DNA from: Euperipatoides rowelli
Taxonomy: Eukaryota > Onychophora > Udeonychophora > Euonychophora > Peripatopsidae
Length of the DNA stretch: 14,362 bases
Reading direction: 5' to 3' (one strand)
NCBI GenBank assembly: GCA_003024985.2
Contig: PXIH01S0046762.1
Shown here: positions 1 through 7,060 of the stretch, in pieces
Numbering within the stretch: position 1 is the first letter of the stretch
Layout of the letters: every line of letters starts with the position of its first letter
The notes under the pieces: generated by a model
What the model saw: only the letters and a program-made list of their open reading frames with translations
Databases searched by the model: none
What the model was told of the DNA's origin: nothing
Program-made: the position numbers and the translations under genes

Positions 1-405
1 GATATCACAAATGATAGCCAGGTGTCGCATAAGTCACTTTCTTATTTTTTTCTGTCATTTTATCAGACTTTTATCTAGTGATAGAATAAATACTCTAATA
101 TCTGTTTTTTTTTATGTAGAAAGTAATAGGACTTCTTTCTTCAGTAATTCTAGATTTTATGGTGAACAAGCATTAAAGTCTCTGAGATTTTACCACTTTT
201 TAATTAAAATATTTGCAATTTAAAATAGAATTTACTTTATCAGTTACACATATTTGTTTTTCTCCTTTATTATTTGTAAAAATGGTTTTATAAAGGTCAA
301 AAAATATCAGGTGTTTTTATTTAATCAGATAATCGATATTTAAATGGAATATTATAGTCATGTATCAGTTTTTGCCAGTATTTCAAAGCTAATAAAAAAT
401 GGCAG

Positions 406-432
406 ATACAAATACAAATACAAATACAAATA
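406..432. repeat. (ATACAA)n microsatellite
   Basis: About four and a half head-to-tail copies of the hexamer ATACAA can be read directly. Confidence 0.9.
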
Positions 433-483
433 TGTCGGACAACAACAGACTATAGTCCAGCGAGGTTGTCCCTAGTCCTAATC

Positions 484-563
484 TATTTTTTTTAATATAT
501 TTTATTGTTTTTTTTTTTAATTTTTTTTTTTTATTTTTTTTATTTTTTTTTTTTTTTTTTTTA
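484..563. repeat. T-rich low-complexity tract
   Basis: This stretch is almost entirely T, with a few A and G. It could be the remnant of an inverted poly-A tail, but no retroelement body or target-site duplication is visible next to it. Confidence 0.85.
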
Positions 564-1220
564 TGTTTTTATTAGCCGATAGCTGTTCTTCATTGATCAA
601 CAAATAAACAGATAAATCAAGGGGTGAAAGTAGAGTAAAAGTCTTACATCTACCTCCAATGGGTCTAGGGTCAGAGCTCTTGTAGGTGATTAGTTGGGGT
701 CAATTGCAAATTTATACTTTTCCAATCCTTTATTCAACATTACTTTAAAAATAAATATTCAAATTCAGTTTGTATTGTATCGCAATTGATTTCATTTATA
801 CAATCAAGGTTTATACTCTATATTCCTTGGCTATAATGTTAATATTGTTATTTTTGTGTGTTAAAAAGAAATGTTTGAGAGATGTTATATACAGTACAAG
901 GCTTTTACATCCAGCTTTACGCATAATATTACAACTAATTAAAGAAGACTAATAATTTATCATATACTGTTTTTAGTTATTATCATTTAACTATGGTAAT
1001 AATAATAACAAATATTCAATTTGAATTTTATTTTAGAATTGTTTTATTCTTACTGGTACTGAATACCCTTCTAAAATTCTTAACTTACTGTGTACCTGAC
1101 CTGACCGTACCAACCTACTTTCAATACTGGATAAGTCTTTGAGTCTTTAATATTTAAATGGTTTTCAAATTAGCTAATCAAGTAGAGTTTTGAAACTATA
1201 CATTGATGATTATAAACTTT

Positions 1221-1530
1221 AATTCCATGAACTATAACATTTTTATTTTAATTTTAATAATTTTATCTAAAGAAGAAAAAATGATGTATTTGAAATTCCC
1301 CTATTATTGTCTCAATTATAGTGAATATCATTGTTGTCAAAAAGTCAGATTTCCTCTAATCAAATCTTTGAATGAGGAAGATTTTATTTCAAATATTATT
1401 GAAATTAATAAATGTATTCCATATCCAACTTTACAATTCCATTTACTTTTATGATAAAAATGAAATTTATTGTAAAATTAAAGAAAACAATGTTTTTATT
1501 TGAAGACGTTTTAGATTGAAAAACTTAATT
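1221..1530 (+). pseudogene. Gene A remnant, left arm copy (central part only)
   Basis: This is the mirror copy of the gene on the complement of 8549-9559. It lacks the N-terminus, has an internal deletion of roughly 65 bp, and lacks the C-terminal part. The clearest coding block is around 1375-1430, where the segment reading FISNIIEIN is identical to the right-arm copy and is followed by a CIPYP motif. The local frame then stops at 1452-1454 and the similarity continues in another frame to about 1530, so at least one frameshift is present. No function is recognised. It precedes the gene B promoter on the same strand, the same order as on the right. Confidence 0.7.
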
Positions 1531-1559
1531 AAAAATAAACTGTTTCTCATGTAAATGAA

Positions 1560-1690
1560 TAAAAAAATGCTCTATCAAAAAAAAAATAAAAAAAAAAAAG
1601 TTTGAAAAATTTAATTGTAAATAGATTTAATAATTTTTAAAAAAAAAAAAAAATTTGTTGTATTTTATTCCCAATAACCATAAAAAAAAA
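1560..1690. repeat. A-rich low-complexity segment
   Basis: Several A-runs of 9 to 13 bases lie here. The segment stands where the right arm has the C-terminal part of gene A (8549-8880), so it marks a deletion or replacement in the left arm. Confidence 0.7.
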
Positions 1691-1713
1691 GAGAACAACT
1701 AATCAGGGTCAAG

Positions 1714-1873
1714 CAGAGGGGGATGTTCCAATTCACCAATCAGAGGGGGATTTTCTAGTCTACTAACCAGAGGGAGATTTTACATTCTATCAATCAGAGT
1801 AGTATTTTATAGTTCCCCAATCAGAGAGGGATTTTCCCGTGCACCAATCAGAGAGAAGTAAGTCGTATATAAG
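1714..1873 (+). promoter_or_regulatory. Gene B promoter: six 27-bp CCAAT/kappaB-like modules plus TATA box
   Basis: CAGAG cores begin at 1714, 1741, 1768, 1795, 1822 and 1849, an exact 27-base period. The best copies read ACCAATCAGAG followed by a GGGGATTTTC-like stretch. They therefore pair a CCAAT box with a decamer that fits the Rel/NF-kappaB consensus GGGRNNYYCC, best at 1828-1837 (GGGATTTTCC) and about 1719-1728 (GGGATGTTCC). A TATA box, TATATAAG, follows at 1866-1873, and the gene B ATG lies at 1933, about 60 bases further on. This is a compact RNA polymerase II promoter. Protein binding is inferred from consensus only. Confidence 0.8.
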
Positions 1874-1932
1874 AGTTTGTCATTTCTGTTAAAATCATTT
1901 TTTGAGGAGTTACCATACCAGAGAGTTATAAC

Positions 1933-2478
1933 ATGTTTCTCACTGATTGGAGATTTGCAGGTTCAAATAGAATGATGAAACTCATGATAAGATTTGGGAA
2001 TGAATTAAGTCATGCTGAAAAAGATGAAATATTTATTCAACTCTATGGAATTAGTCTCCAGTGTTATTTACCCCAAGATATAAAACCTCCATGGTGTCAT
2101 GATATGGATTGGGATACTTATCGTTACTGTTCCGTACTCCATTACAATACATTAAATAAAGTCAGAAAAATTTATCAAATCTTTTGTAAAGAATTCAATA
2201 TAGCCTATGAAGAATTTGAATTGAAACAAGAATGGGCTCCTAAAATTAAAGCTTACATTTTATCTAGTGATTGGGAATATACAAGACGTTATCCTACGAT
2301 TCATATCATTCTTCAATATTTATGGAAAAAATTTAAAGATTCCTGAAAATCTATTTTTATATATATATATATAAAACTTATCTCACTTGAAGGCAAATTT
2401 CTTTGTAATGAAGTTTGGATAGTACCAAAAAGAAAAGATGAAGAACAGTGTACCTTTACTCTAGTTACTGAATTTTAA
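1933..2478 (+). pseudogene. Gene B, unknown 181-codon family, left arm copy (near intact)
   Basis: I do not recognise this family. The frame opens at ATG 1933, about 60 bases after a TATA box, and runs 137 codons to a TGA at 2344. Beyond that stop the same frame stays open to TAA at 2476-2478. The 3' part, with motifs ISLEGKF and FTLVTEF, is also conserved in the right-arm copy, so the original protein was probably about 181 residues. Comparison with the right arm shows one extra A in the A-run near 2325-2330, which shifts the frame into the TGA, while the TA repeat at 2359-2373 returns it. Over the first roughly 102 residues the two copies agree at about 77%, with an invariant block EIFIQLYGISLQ and a QDIKPPWC motif. 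No signal peptide or membrane helix is visible. It is intronless and tryptophan-rich, like a small viral or transposon protein. Confidence 0.75.
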
Positions 2479-3100
2479 GAACCGATAGTGAACTAATTTT
2501 ATTTTATTTTGTCAAAATAACATTTAATAAAATATACATTAAGATATCACCCCATTATTATCATAAAATACTTATGGGAAATAAACATAGATTGTTAAAA
2601 AATTGCATGTAGTATTTATTTATAATATTCAACTCACCTCTTTTTTTTCTTTATTGTGAATTTTGAAATGAGGGCAGAGCTTGATATGACTGGCCCAAGG
2701 TTGACTTTCCATCATGTACAGTAGACCACTTCCTAATTAAAAGTTTCAACAAAATAAAATATTATTTCAATTAATAAGTGGTGGTCCTAAAATAGGGATG
2801 TTTGTGACTGATTGGTCCTGAAAGGGACCTTTTTTATTCATCATCATGGGATCATTGATGATCAGCTTCAAGACTTCTCTTAACATACTTTCACCAGTGA
2901 ATGAAGTCTATAAGAACTCAAGCATAATGAGGTGTATGAAAAAAAATACCCATCCTCAGTGATCCTCTCTTCTGATGTTTGATCTTATTGGAATGATAAT
3001 GGATCAAACCTTAAAGCAACTAAAATCAGTAAGATTTGTTAATTCTATAATATAAACTTTAACCGTATGATGAATCCTTATTTTATAGATTAACAAAAAT
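2479..3100. other. Intergenic part of left arm, no gene seen
   Basis: This AT-rich segment is mirrored at 7060-7790. It holds a CCAAT box in reverse (GATTGGTCC, about 2812-2820) whose mirror copy GGACCAATC lies at about 7431-7439. It also holds a 50-bp segment near 2680-2735 that resembles a module of the repeat field at 11.83-12.02 kb. AATAAA-like signals follow gene B (for example about 2581). No coding frame is conserved between the arms here. Confidence 0.55.
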
Positions 3101-3104
3101 TCAA

Positions 3105-3600
3105 CAAACATGTAACTCTCTATGTTCATATATAACTTTTTAATAAAAATAATCAAGTGGTAGATAAACATTTAACTCAAAATGTTGTTGTATTATACTC
3201 ATAACATAACTTGGTAGTAAAACATTCAAGTGTAAGATATTTAATAATCATATAACTTTATATTTTGTTGCACTGTATTCATGACATAATTTTAAAAAAT
3301 GTTCTCAGGTGAAAGATAACCATGTAACTCTACATGTTCATACACTGTACTCATGACATAACTTTGTAGTAAAACAAATCAAGTGAAAGACATTCAATAA
3401 ACATGTAACTCTACCTGTTGTATATACTGTATTCAAGACATATAACATTATGGTAACAAAAATTCTCAGGTGAAAAGGTAAACATGTAACTCTGCATGTT
3501 CAGATACTTTACTGTATTTATGATATAAGTTATAACTTTGTAGTAAAATAAATTCCTAAGTGAAAGATATATGTAACTCTACATGTTATAATATATTTTA
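3105..3600 (+). repeat. 80-bp minisatellite, left arm (about seven units)
   Basis: Units begin with TGTAACTC-like motifs at about 3111, 3171, 3251, 3323, 3404, 3485 and 3572, a spacing of 60-87 bases, mostly near 80. Within a unit the order is TGTAACTCTACATGTT, a CTGTATTCATGACATA-like block, an ACTTTGTAGTAAAA block, then AAGTGAAAGAT. The array sits between two converging genes (gene B and the polymerase) and has a mirror counterpart in the right arm. Confidence 0.85.
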
Positions 3601-4114
3601 AAAGTTAAAGACTATAACTTTTATATATTTAAAAAAATATATTAAAGTGGTGAGTATTAGAGTTGATGATATAAAGGCTCATAACCCAGAGGGTAAAAAA
3701 ATCCAACAATATATGAATACGAAATATACATATTCCTTCATCTTATAAAGTTATCAAACATATATACAATGAAGTTATTGGAACAAAAAAACATATATTA
3801 TGAGAAACTTAACCACATTTACATATGATCCATATTAAAATGGAGTGGGCCAACCTAAACCACCCCAGTCACAGGTCTCTGTTAAAAGCTGCCATAAGGA
3901 GTACTTGACATGTACCCCTACAGTGGCAAGCTCCTTAGTGGGTTAGGTCACTTTAGCTAAACTTTAGGAAATGTCTCCCTTTTTTTAAAAAAAATCTGGA
4001 TCATATATTTTTTAAAAAAATTTTCTCAACTCTATGAGAATTCAATAAGTGTTATACACAAATATATTTTTTAAAAAAATTCATAAGTAAATAAAAAATG
4101 AATTTAAAGGAGAA
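3600..4114. other. Noncoding left arm between minisatellite and polymerase remnant
   Basis: No gene is visible. The part at 3785-3965 is the single-copy counterpart of a segment present twice in the right arm (5655-5870 and 6303-6530). Its landmarks are AACAGAGACCTGTGA and GTCAAGTACTC, both on the minus strand. T- and A-runs fill 3980-4100. Confidence 0.6.
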
Positions 4115-4608
4115 TTATGAAGACACATTGGATGGAGGGTGTAATTTATAATGCCCGTAACTCAGACATGTACTTCCATCCTCTAGAATGTATTTTTAGC
4201 ATTTAGAGGACAGAGTGCTTTTTGAAGTTTTGATGGTGAAGTGTTGGTGTCTATCTGATTTGATAGTAACTATGTTTTGGTAGTTTACTACACCATTGGA
4301 TAGACATTCTTTGAAATCCTCATAACTATTTTTTTTTTGATGACACGTTTAGTTATGCCTTTAATTTTTTTAGTGATAGTGTCTGTTACTTTATTAGCGT
4401 ACATCTTACTCCTCAATCTGATGATTTCAGTCATAATTTTACCTTCATTTTCATCTTTCATTAACCCTTGAACTAATATGTTCTGTCCAGATGTGATGTC
4501 ATAGCGATTACTAGAAGGATAATTCAAGGTATCAAAAATTTTTGAAAAATGATGTCCATTTGTATCATGATACATATCATTTGATGTATTTGGTATTGGA
4601 ATGAATCT
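4115..4608 (-). pseudogene. C-terminal end of a family B DNA polymerase (Polinton/adintovirus type), left arm copy
   Basis: Read on the minus strand, the open frame at 4575-4288 gives a polymerase C-terminal signature: a block GLMKDENEGKIMTE, then LRSKMYANK, then a lysine-rich KKIKGITKRVIKK. After a frameshift in an A-run near 4330 the similarity continues with YEDFKECLSNG, YQNIVTIKSDRHQ and ILEDGSTCLSYGHYK, ending at TAA 4115-4117. This order is what I know from the C-terminal region downstream of the YxDTDS catalytic motif in protein-primed type B polymerases of Polintons, adintoviruses and related elements. The N-terminal exonuclease and palm domains are absent because the palindrome centre cuts the gene. 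A TAA lies inside the frame just before ILEDG, so the copy is dead. Family identification is by motif memory, without a search. Confidence 0.85.
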
Positions 4609-4620
4609 GTATCATGATAT
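4562..4620. repeat. Palindrome centre: 35-base spacer flanked by self-complementary 12-mers
   Basis: GTATCATGATAC at 4562-4573 is its own reverse complement. Its mirror copy GTATCATGATAT lies at 4609-4620. The 35 bases between (4574-4608) have no partner and would form the loop. A large inverted duplication with a short unpaired spacer next to a short perfect palindrome is what a fold-back or template-switch event would leave. That mechanism is inference. Confidence 0.85.
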
Positions 4621-4982
4621 GACTGAACCTAATTGTTTCAAAAATTTTCAATACCTCAAATTATTATTTCCTATTAATCCCTATGGCATCGCCCATGGAC
4701 AGAACAAATTAGTTCTAGGGTTAATGAAAGATGAAAATAAAGGTAAAATTATGACTGATTGAGGAGTAAGATGTACGCCAATAAAGTAACAGACACTATC
4801 ACTAAAATAATTAAAGGCTAAATGTGTCATCAAAATAAATTCAGTTTTAAAGATTTCAAAGAGTGTCTATCAGATGGCATAGTAAACTACCAAAACATAG
4901 TTACTATCAAATCAGATAGACACCAACTTATCACCCACAAAACATAAAAAAAGCACTTTGTTCTCTACATGATAAAAACACA

Positions 4983-4990
4983 TTCTAAAG
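4983..4990. repeat. hAT target-site duplication, left copy
   Basis: TTCTAAAG. It pairs with TTCTAGAG at 5473-5480 with one mismatch. The empty site in the other arm carries the TTCTAGAG form. Confidence 0.85.
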
Positions 4991-5472
4991 CAGTGGTTCC
5001 CAACCTTTCAAATGTGAGACCCACTTTTCCAACTACATATAAGTAACAGAACACAAGTTAACACACACAAAAATAAATATGATTATTTAATGAGCTTTTT
5101 TTTTTGGGGGGGGGAGGGGGATTGGATACCAGCTTATATGTAATATCATAAAGTCATAATAATCTGGTTTAGATTTTTAGAATATGCTTATATTCAATTA
5201 ATGTACACTAGTTATTGATTAGTTGCCAAATGACAAGGAAATTGTAAGGTAAAAGTAATGACAAATAAAATGTTCATATTGGTTTAATACTGTAAAACTA
5301 TATTCAAAATACAACCAATTACATGTGGTCATTCTTCTAACAAATAATGGCATATATTTATGTGGTCACTAAAAATATAGAATTTTTTTTAAATTGATTA
5401 AACAGCCAAGGACCACCTGATAATTTGCCAAGGACCACAAGTAGTCCACGGAACACAGCTTGGGAACCACAG
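4991..5472 (+). mobile_element. Non-autonomous hAT-type transposon (MITE), 482 bp
   Basis: The element begins CAGTGGTTCCCAACCTT and ends AGCTTGGGAACCACAG, terminal inverted repeats of the kind typical for hAT superfamily elements (CAGTGGTTC start). It is flanked by 8-bp direct repeats, TTCTAAAG at 4983-4990 and TTCTAGAG at 5473-5480, differing at one base, as expected for an old hAT target-site duplication. No transposase frame is present. A G-run lies at about 5107-5120. The left arm has an uninterrupted CATTCTAGAGGAT (complement, about 4180), which is the pre-insertion site. Confidence 0.93.
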
Positions 5473-5480
5473 TTCTAGAG
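5473..5480. repeat. hAT target-site duplication, right copy
   Basis: TTCTAGAG, directly after the element's CCACAG end. It matches the unoccupied site of the left arm exactly. Confidence 0.88.
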
Positions 5481-5654
5481 GATTGAATTACCTGACTTAG
5501 TTACAGTCAATACAAATTATGCCCTCCATCCAATGTGTTCTCATAATTCCTCCTTTATTTTCATTATTATCTACTTATGATTTTTTTTTAAAAATATATA
5601 TTTGTGTATTACACATATTGAATTCTCATAGAATTAAAAAAATGTATTATGCAG

Positions 5655-5870
5655 AATTTTTTTTAAATAAAGGAAACATTTCCTATGGCTTACCGACAGT
5701 GGCTTAAATTACTATGGGGCTTGATGCTGTAGGTGTGCATGTCAAGTACTCTTTACATCAGCTTTTAACAGAGACCTGTGGTTGGGCAGGGGATTAGGTT
5801 GTCTCATTTTAATATGGATCATACATAAAACTTGGATAAGTCTATTAAAGTATACATTTTTTTAATACTC
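5655..5870 (+). repeat. Direct duplicate, copy 1
   Basis: This segment and 6303-6530 are direct copies offset by about 648 bases (for example GTCAAGTACTCTTTA at 5741 and 6389, then AACAGAGACCTGTG). The left arm has only one counterpart (3785-3965). Copy 1 is contiguous with the polymerase side of the arm. Confidence 0.85.
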
Positions 5871-5914
5871 ACACAGTTGAGAAACTTTGTTTAATTGTAT
5901 AAGTTTTATAATAA

Positions 5915-6074
5915 AACTTTATACCATCCTGAATTTGCTTATGAATGTCAGCATAAAATTCACCACAAATAAAATTCTGAGGTAAGTTATTAAGCTTCTA
6001 GAAGTTAGCAAGGGTGAACTTGCCATCAAACAATTAGAATTCTTAGCTTCATCCATCCTACCGACAATATCATT
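5915..6074 (-). pseudogene. Unidentified coding-like fragment unique to the right arm
   Basis: On the minus strand, from about 6074 down to 5915, a protein-like stretch can be read. It has NDIVGRMDEAKNSN in one frame, then DGKFTLANF and, after an in-frame TAG, LPQNFICGEFYADIHKQIQ in the next. The composition looks like real protein in otherwise noncoding AT-rich DNA, and at least one frameshift and one stop separate the blocks. I do not recognise the family. It lies between the two direct duplicates and has no counterpart in the left arm, so it probably came in with the duplication, perhaps from another gene of the same element. Confidence 0.45.
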
Positions 6075-6109
6075 CTAGAGGTCTGATCCTTCCCCGGAGG
6101 TGGTTGGAG

Positions 6110-6300
6110 CAGCTAGTTAGACTTTTATTTAAAATCCATAAAAGTTAATTCTCATAACCTTTATAGAATACAGTACAAAATGTTGAGTTATGTTTTTATA
6201 CTTATGAAATATTTTTTTAAGTCTATAAAAGTTAGTTACCCTAACTTTTATAAAATACAGTACAAACTGTAGTTATACTTATGAAATTTTTTAAACGTTT
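6110..6300 (+). repeat. Two diverged tandem copies between the direct duplicates
   Basis: A block containing TAAAAGTTA, CATAACCTTTATAGAATACAGTACAAA and ATACTTATGAAAT near 6130-6210 recurs near 6222-6288 as TAAAAGTTAG, CTAACTTTTATAAAATACAGTACAAA and ATACTTATGAAAT. The spacing is about 85 bases, close to the arm minisatellite period, and the units share its ACAGTACA element. Confidence 0.5.
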
Positions 6301-6302
6301 GA

Positions 6303-6530
6303 TCCAGAATTTTTGAATAAAGGGTATCATCTCCTAGGGTTTACCTAAGTGGCCTAATCCACTAAGGGAATTGACACTAGTTGTAAATGTCAAGTACTCT
6401 TTAAGGCAGCTTTTAACAGAGACCTGTGATGGTTTAGAACTTTAGGTTGACCCACTCTATTTTAATATGGATCATATGTAAACATGAATAAGTCTATCAT
6501 AGTATATATTTTTTTCCAATAACTTGATTG
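6303..6530 (+). repeat. Direct duplicate, copy 2
   Basis: Second copy of 5655-5870, contiguous with the outer part of the arm. Downstream, 6530-6680 continues colinear with the left arm in reverse (3600-3780), which shows that copy 2 is on the outer arm side of the duplication join. Confidence 0.85.
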
Positions 6531-6719
6531 TATAATGTGTGATTACATTATAAGATGAAGGGGTATGTATATTTCATATTCATATACAGTTGGGATTTTT
6601 TTACTCTCTTGGTTATGAGCCTTTTATATCATCAACTCTAATCCTCCTCCTCACTTCTTTAATATTTTTTTAAACTATAAAAGTTATGGTTTATAAATTT
6701 TTAAAATATAGTATATGAA

Positions 6720-7060
6720 AATGTAGAGTTACATATTTTTTTTAGAGTTACATATTTTTTTTTACTATTAAGTTATATATATGAACACAGTACAGTATAA
6801 AAACATGGAGAGTTACATTTTTATTTTTTCACCTGAGATATTTATTTTTAAAAGTTATGTCTTGAAACAGTACAACAACATGTAGAGTTACATGTTTGTT
6901 GAATATCTTTCACTTGAATTTATTTTTATTACAAAGTTATATGCCATAAATATAGTACAATATGGAGAGTTACATATTTATCTTCCACCTTAGAACTTTT
7001 TTTTTTACTACAAAGTTATATGTCATGGATACATCTAGGTTACATGTATCTCTAAAATAA
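6720..7060 (-). repeat. 80-bp minisatellite, right arm
   Basis: GAGTTACAT-like unit ends recur at about 6726, 6744, 6809, 6885, 6968 and 7040, mirror images of the left-arm TGTAACTC units. The copies are more eroded and interrupted by T-runs. Together with the left array they place a variable repeat between the converging gene B and polymerase in both arms. Confidence 0.8.

Larger units (their letters stand above)
1..1200. other. AT-rich left flank without a supported gene
   Basis: I see no gene here. The short open frames (for example 11-223 and 770-952) have no recognisable motif, promoter or homologous partner elsewhere in the window and look like chance frames in AT-rich DNA. The stretch holds a hexanucleotide microsatellite and a long T-rich tract, listed separately. 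I found no convincing mirror of this stretch beyond 9239, so it lies outside the palindrome. Confidence 0.6.
1221..4573 (+). repeat. Left arm of giant imperfect palindrome
   Basis: Read on the plus strand, this arm matches the reverse complement of 4609-9239 in order. It contains the gene A remnant, gene B promoter, gene B, an intergenic region with a CCAAT box, the 80-bp minisatellite and the polymerase remnant on the opposite strand. Landmarks that match inverted are 1380-1450 with 8960-9055, 1880-2478 with 7794-8390, 3660-3690 with 6615-6645, 3840-3910 with 6389-6465, and 4190-4290 with 4870-4985. By eye, identity is highest (roughly 85-90%) around gene B and lower in the AT-rich gaps. The arm is about 3.35 kb. 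Confidence 0.93.
4609..5546 (+). pseudogene. C-terminal end of a family B DNA polymerase, right arm copy, split by a hAT element
   Basis: Plus-strand counterpart of the fragment at 4115-4608. Readable blocks are GQNKLVLGLMKDENKGKIMT (followed by a TGA), then FKDFKECLSDG and YQNIVTIKSDRHQ at about 4853-4925, before decay sets in. The hAT element at 4991-5472 lies within the codons matching the ILEDG motif of the left copy. The 3' end resumes after the insertion and closes at TAA 5544-5546. There are several stops and frameshifts, most not shared with the left arm. One stop, just before the ILEDG position, is shared. No catalytic motif is retained. Confidence 0.8.

Noticed and set aside
11-223. 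70-codon open frame at the left edge
   Set aside because: No motif, promoter or homologous partner. Composition is that of AT-rich noncoding DNA.
770-952. 60-codon open frame with hydrophobic residues
   Set aside because: The hydrophobic run follows from T-rich sequence. No start context or conservation supports a gene.
1714-1860. Regularly spaced repeats that could suggest a CRISPR array
   Set aside because: The 27-base units are contiguous, diverged and followed by a TATA box and gene. There are no unique spacers between identical repeats, and the context is eukaryotic.
5519-5707. 62-codon open frame on the plus strand
   Set aside because: It overlaps the 3' end of the polymerase remnant in another frame and the noncoding arm beyond it. 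It is not conserved in the left arm.
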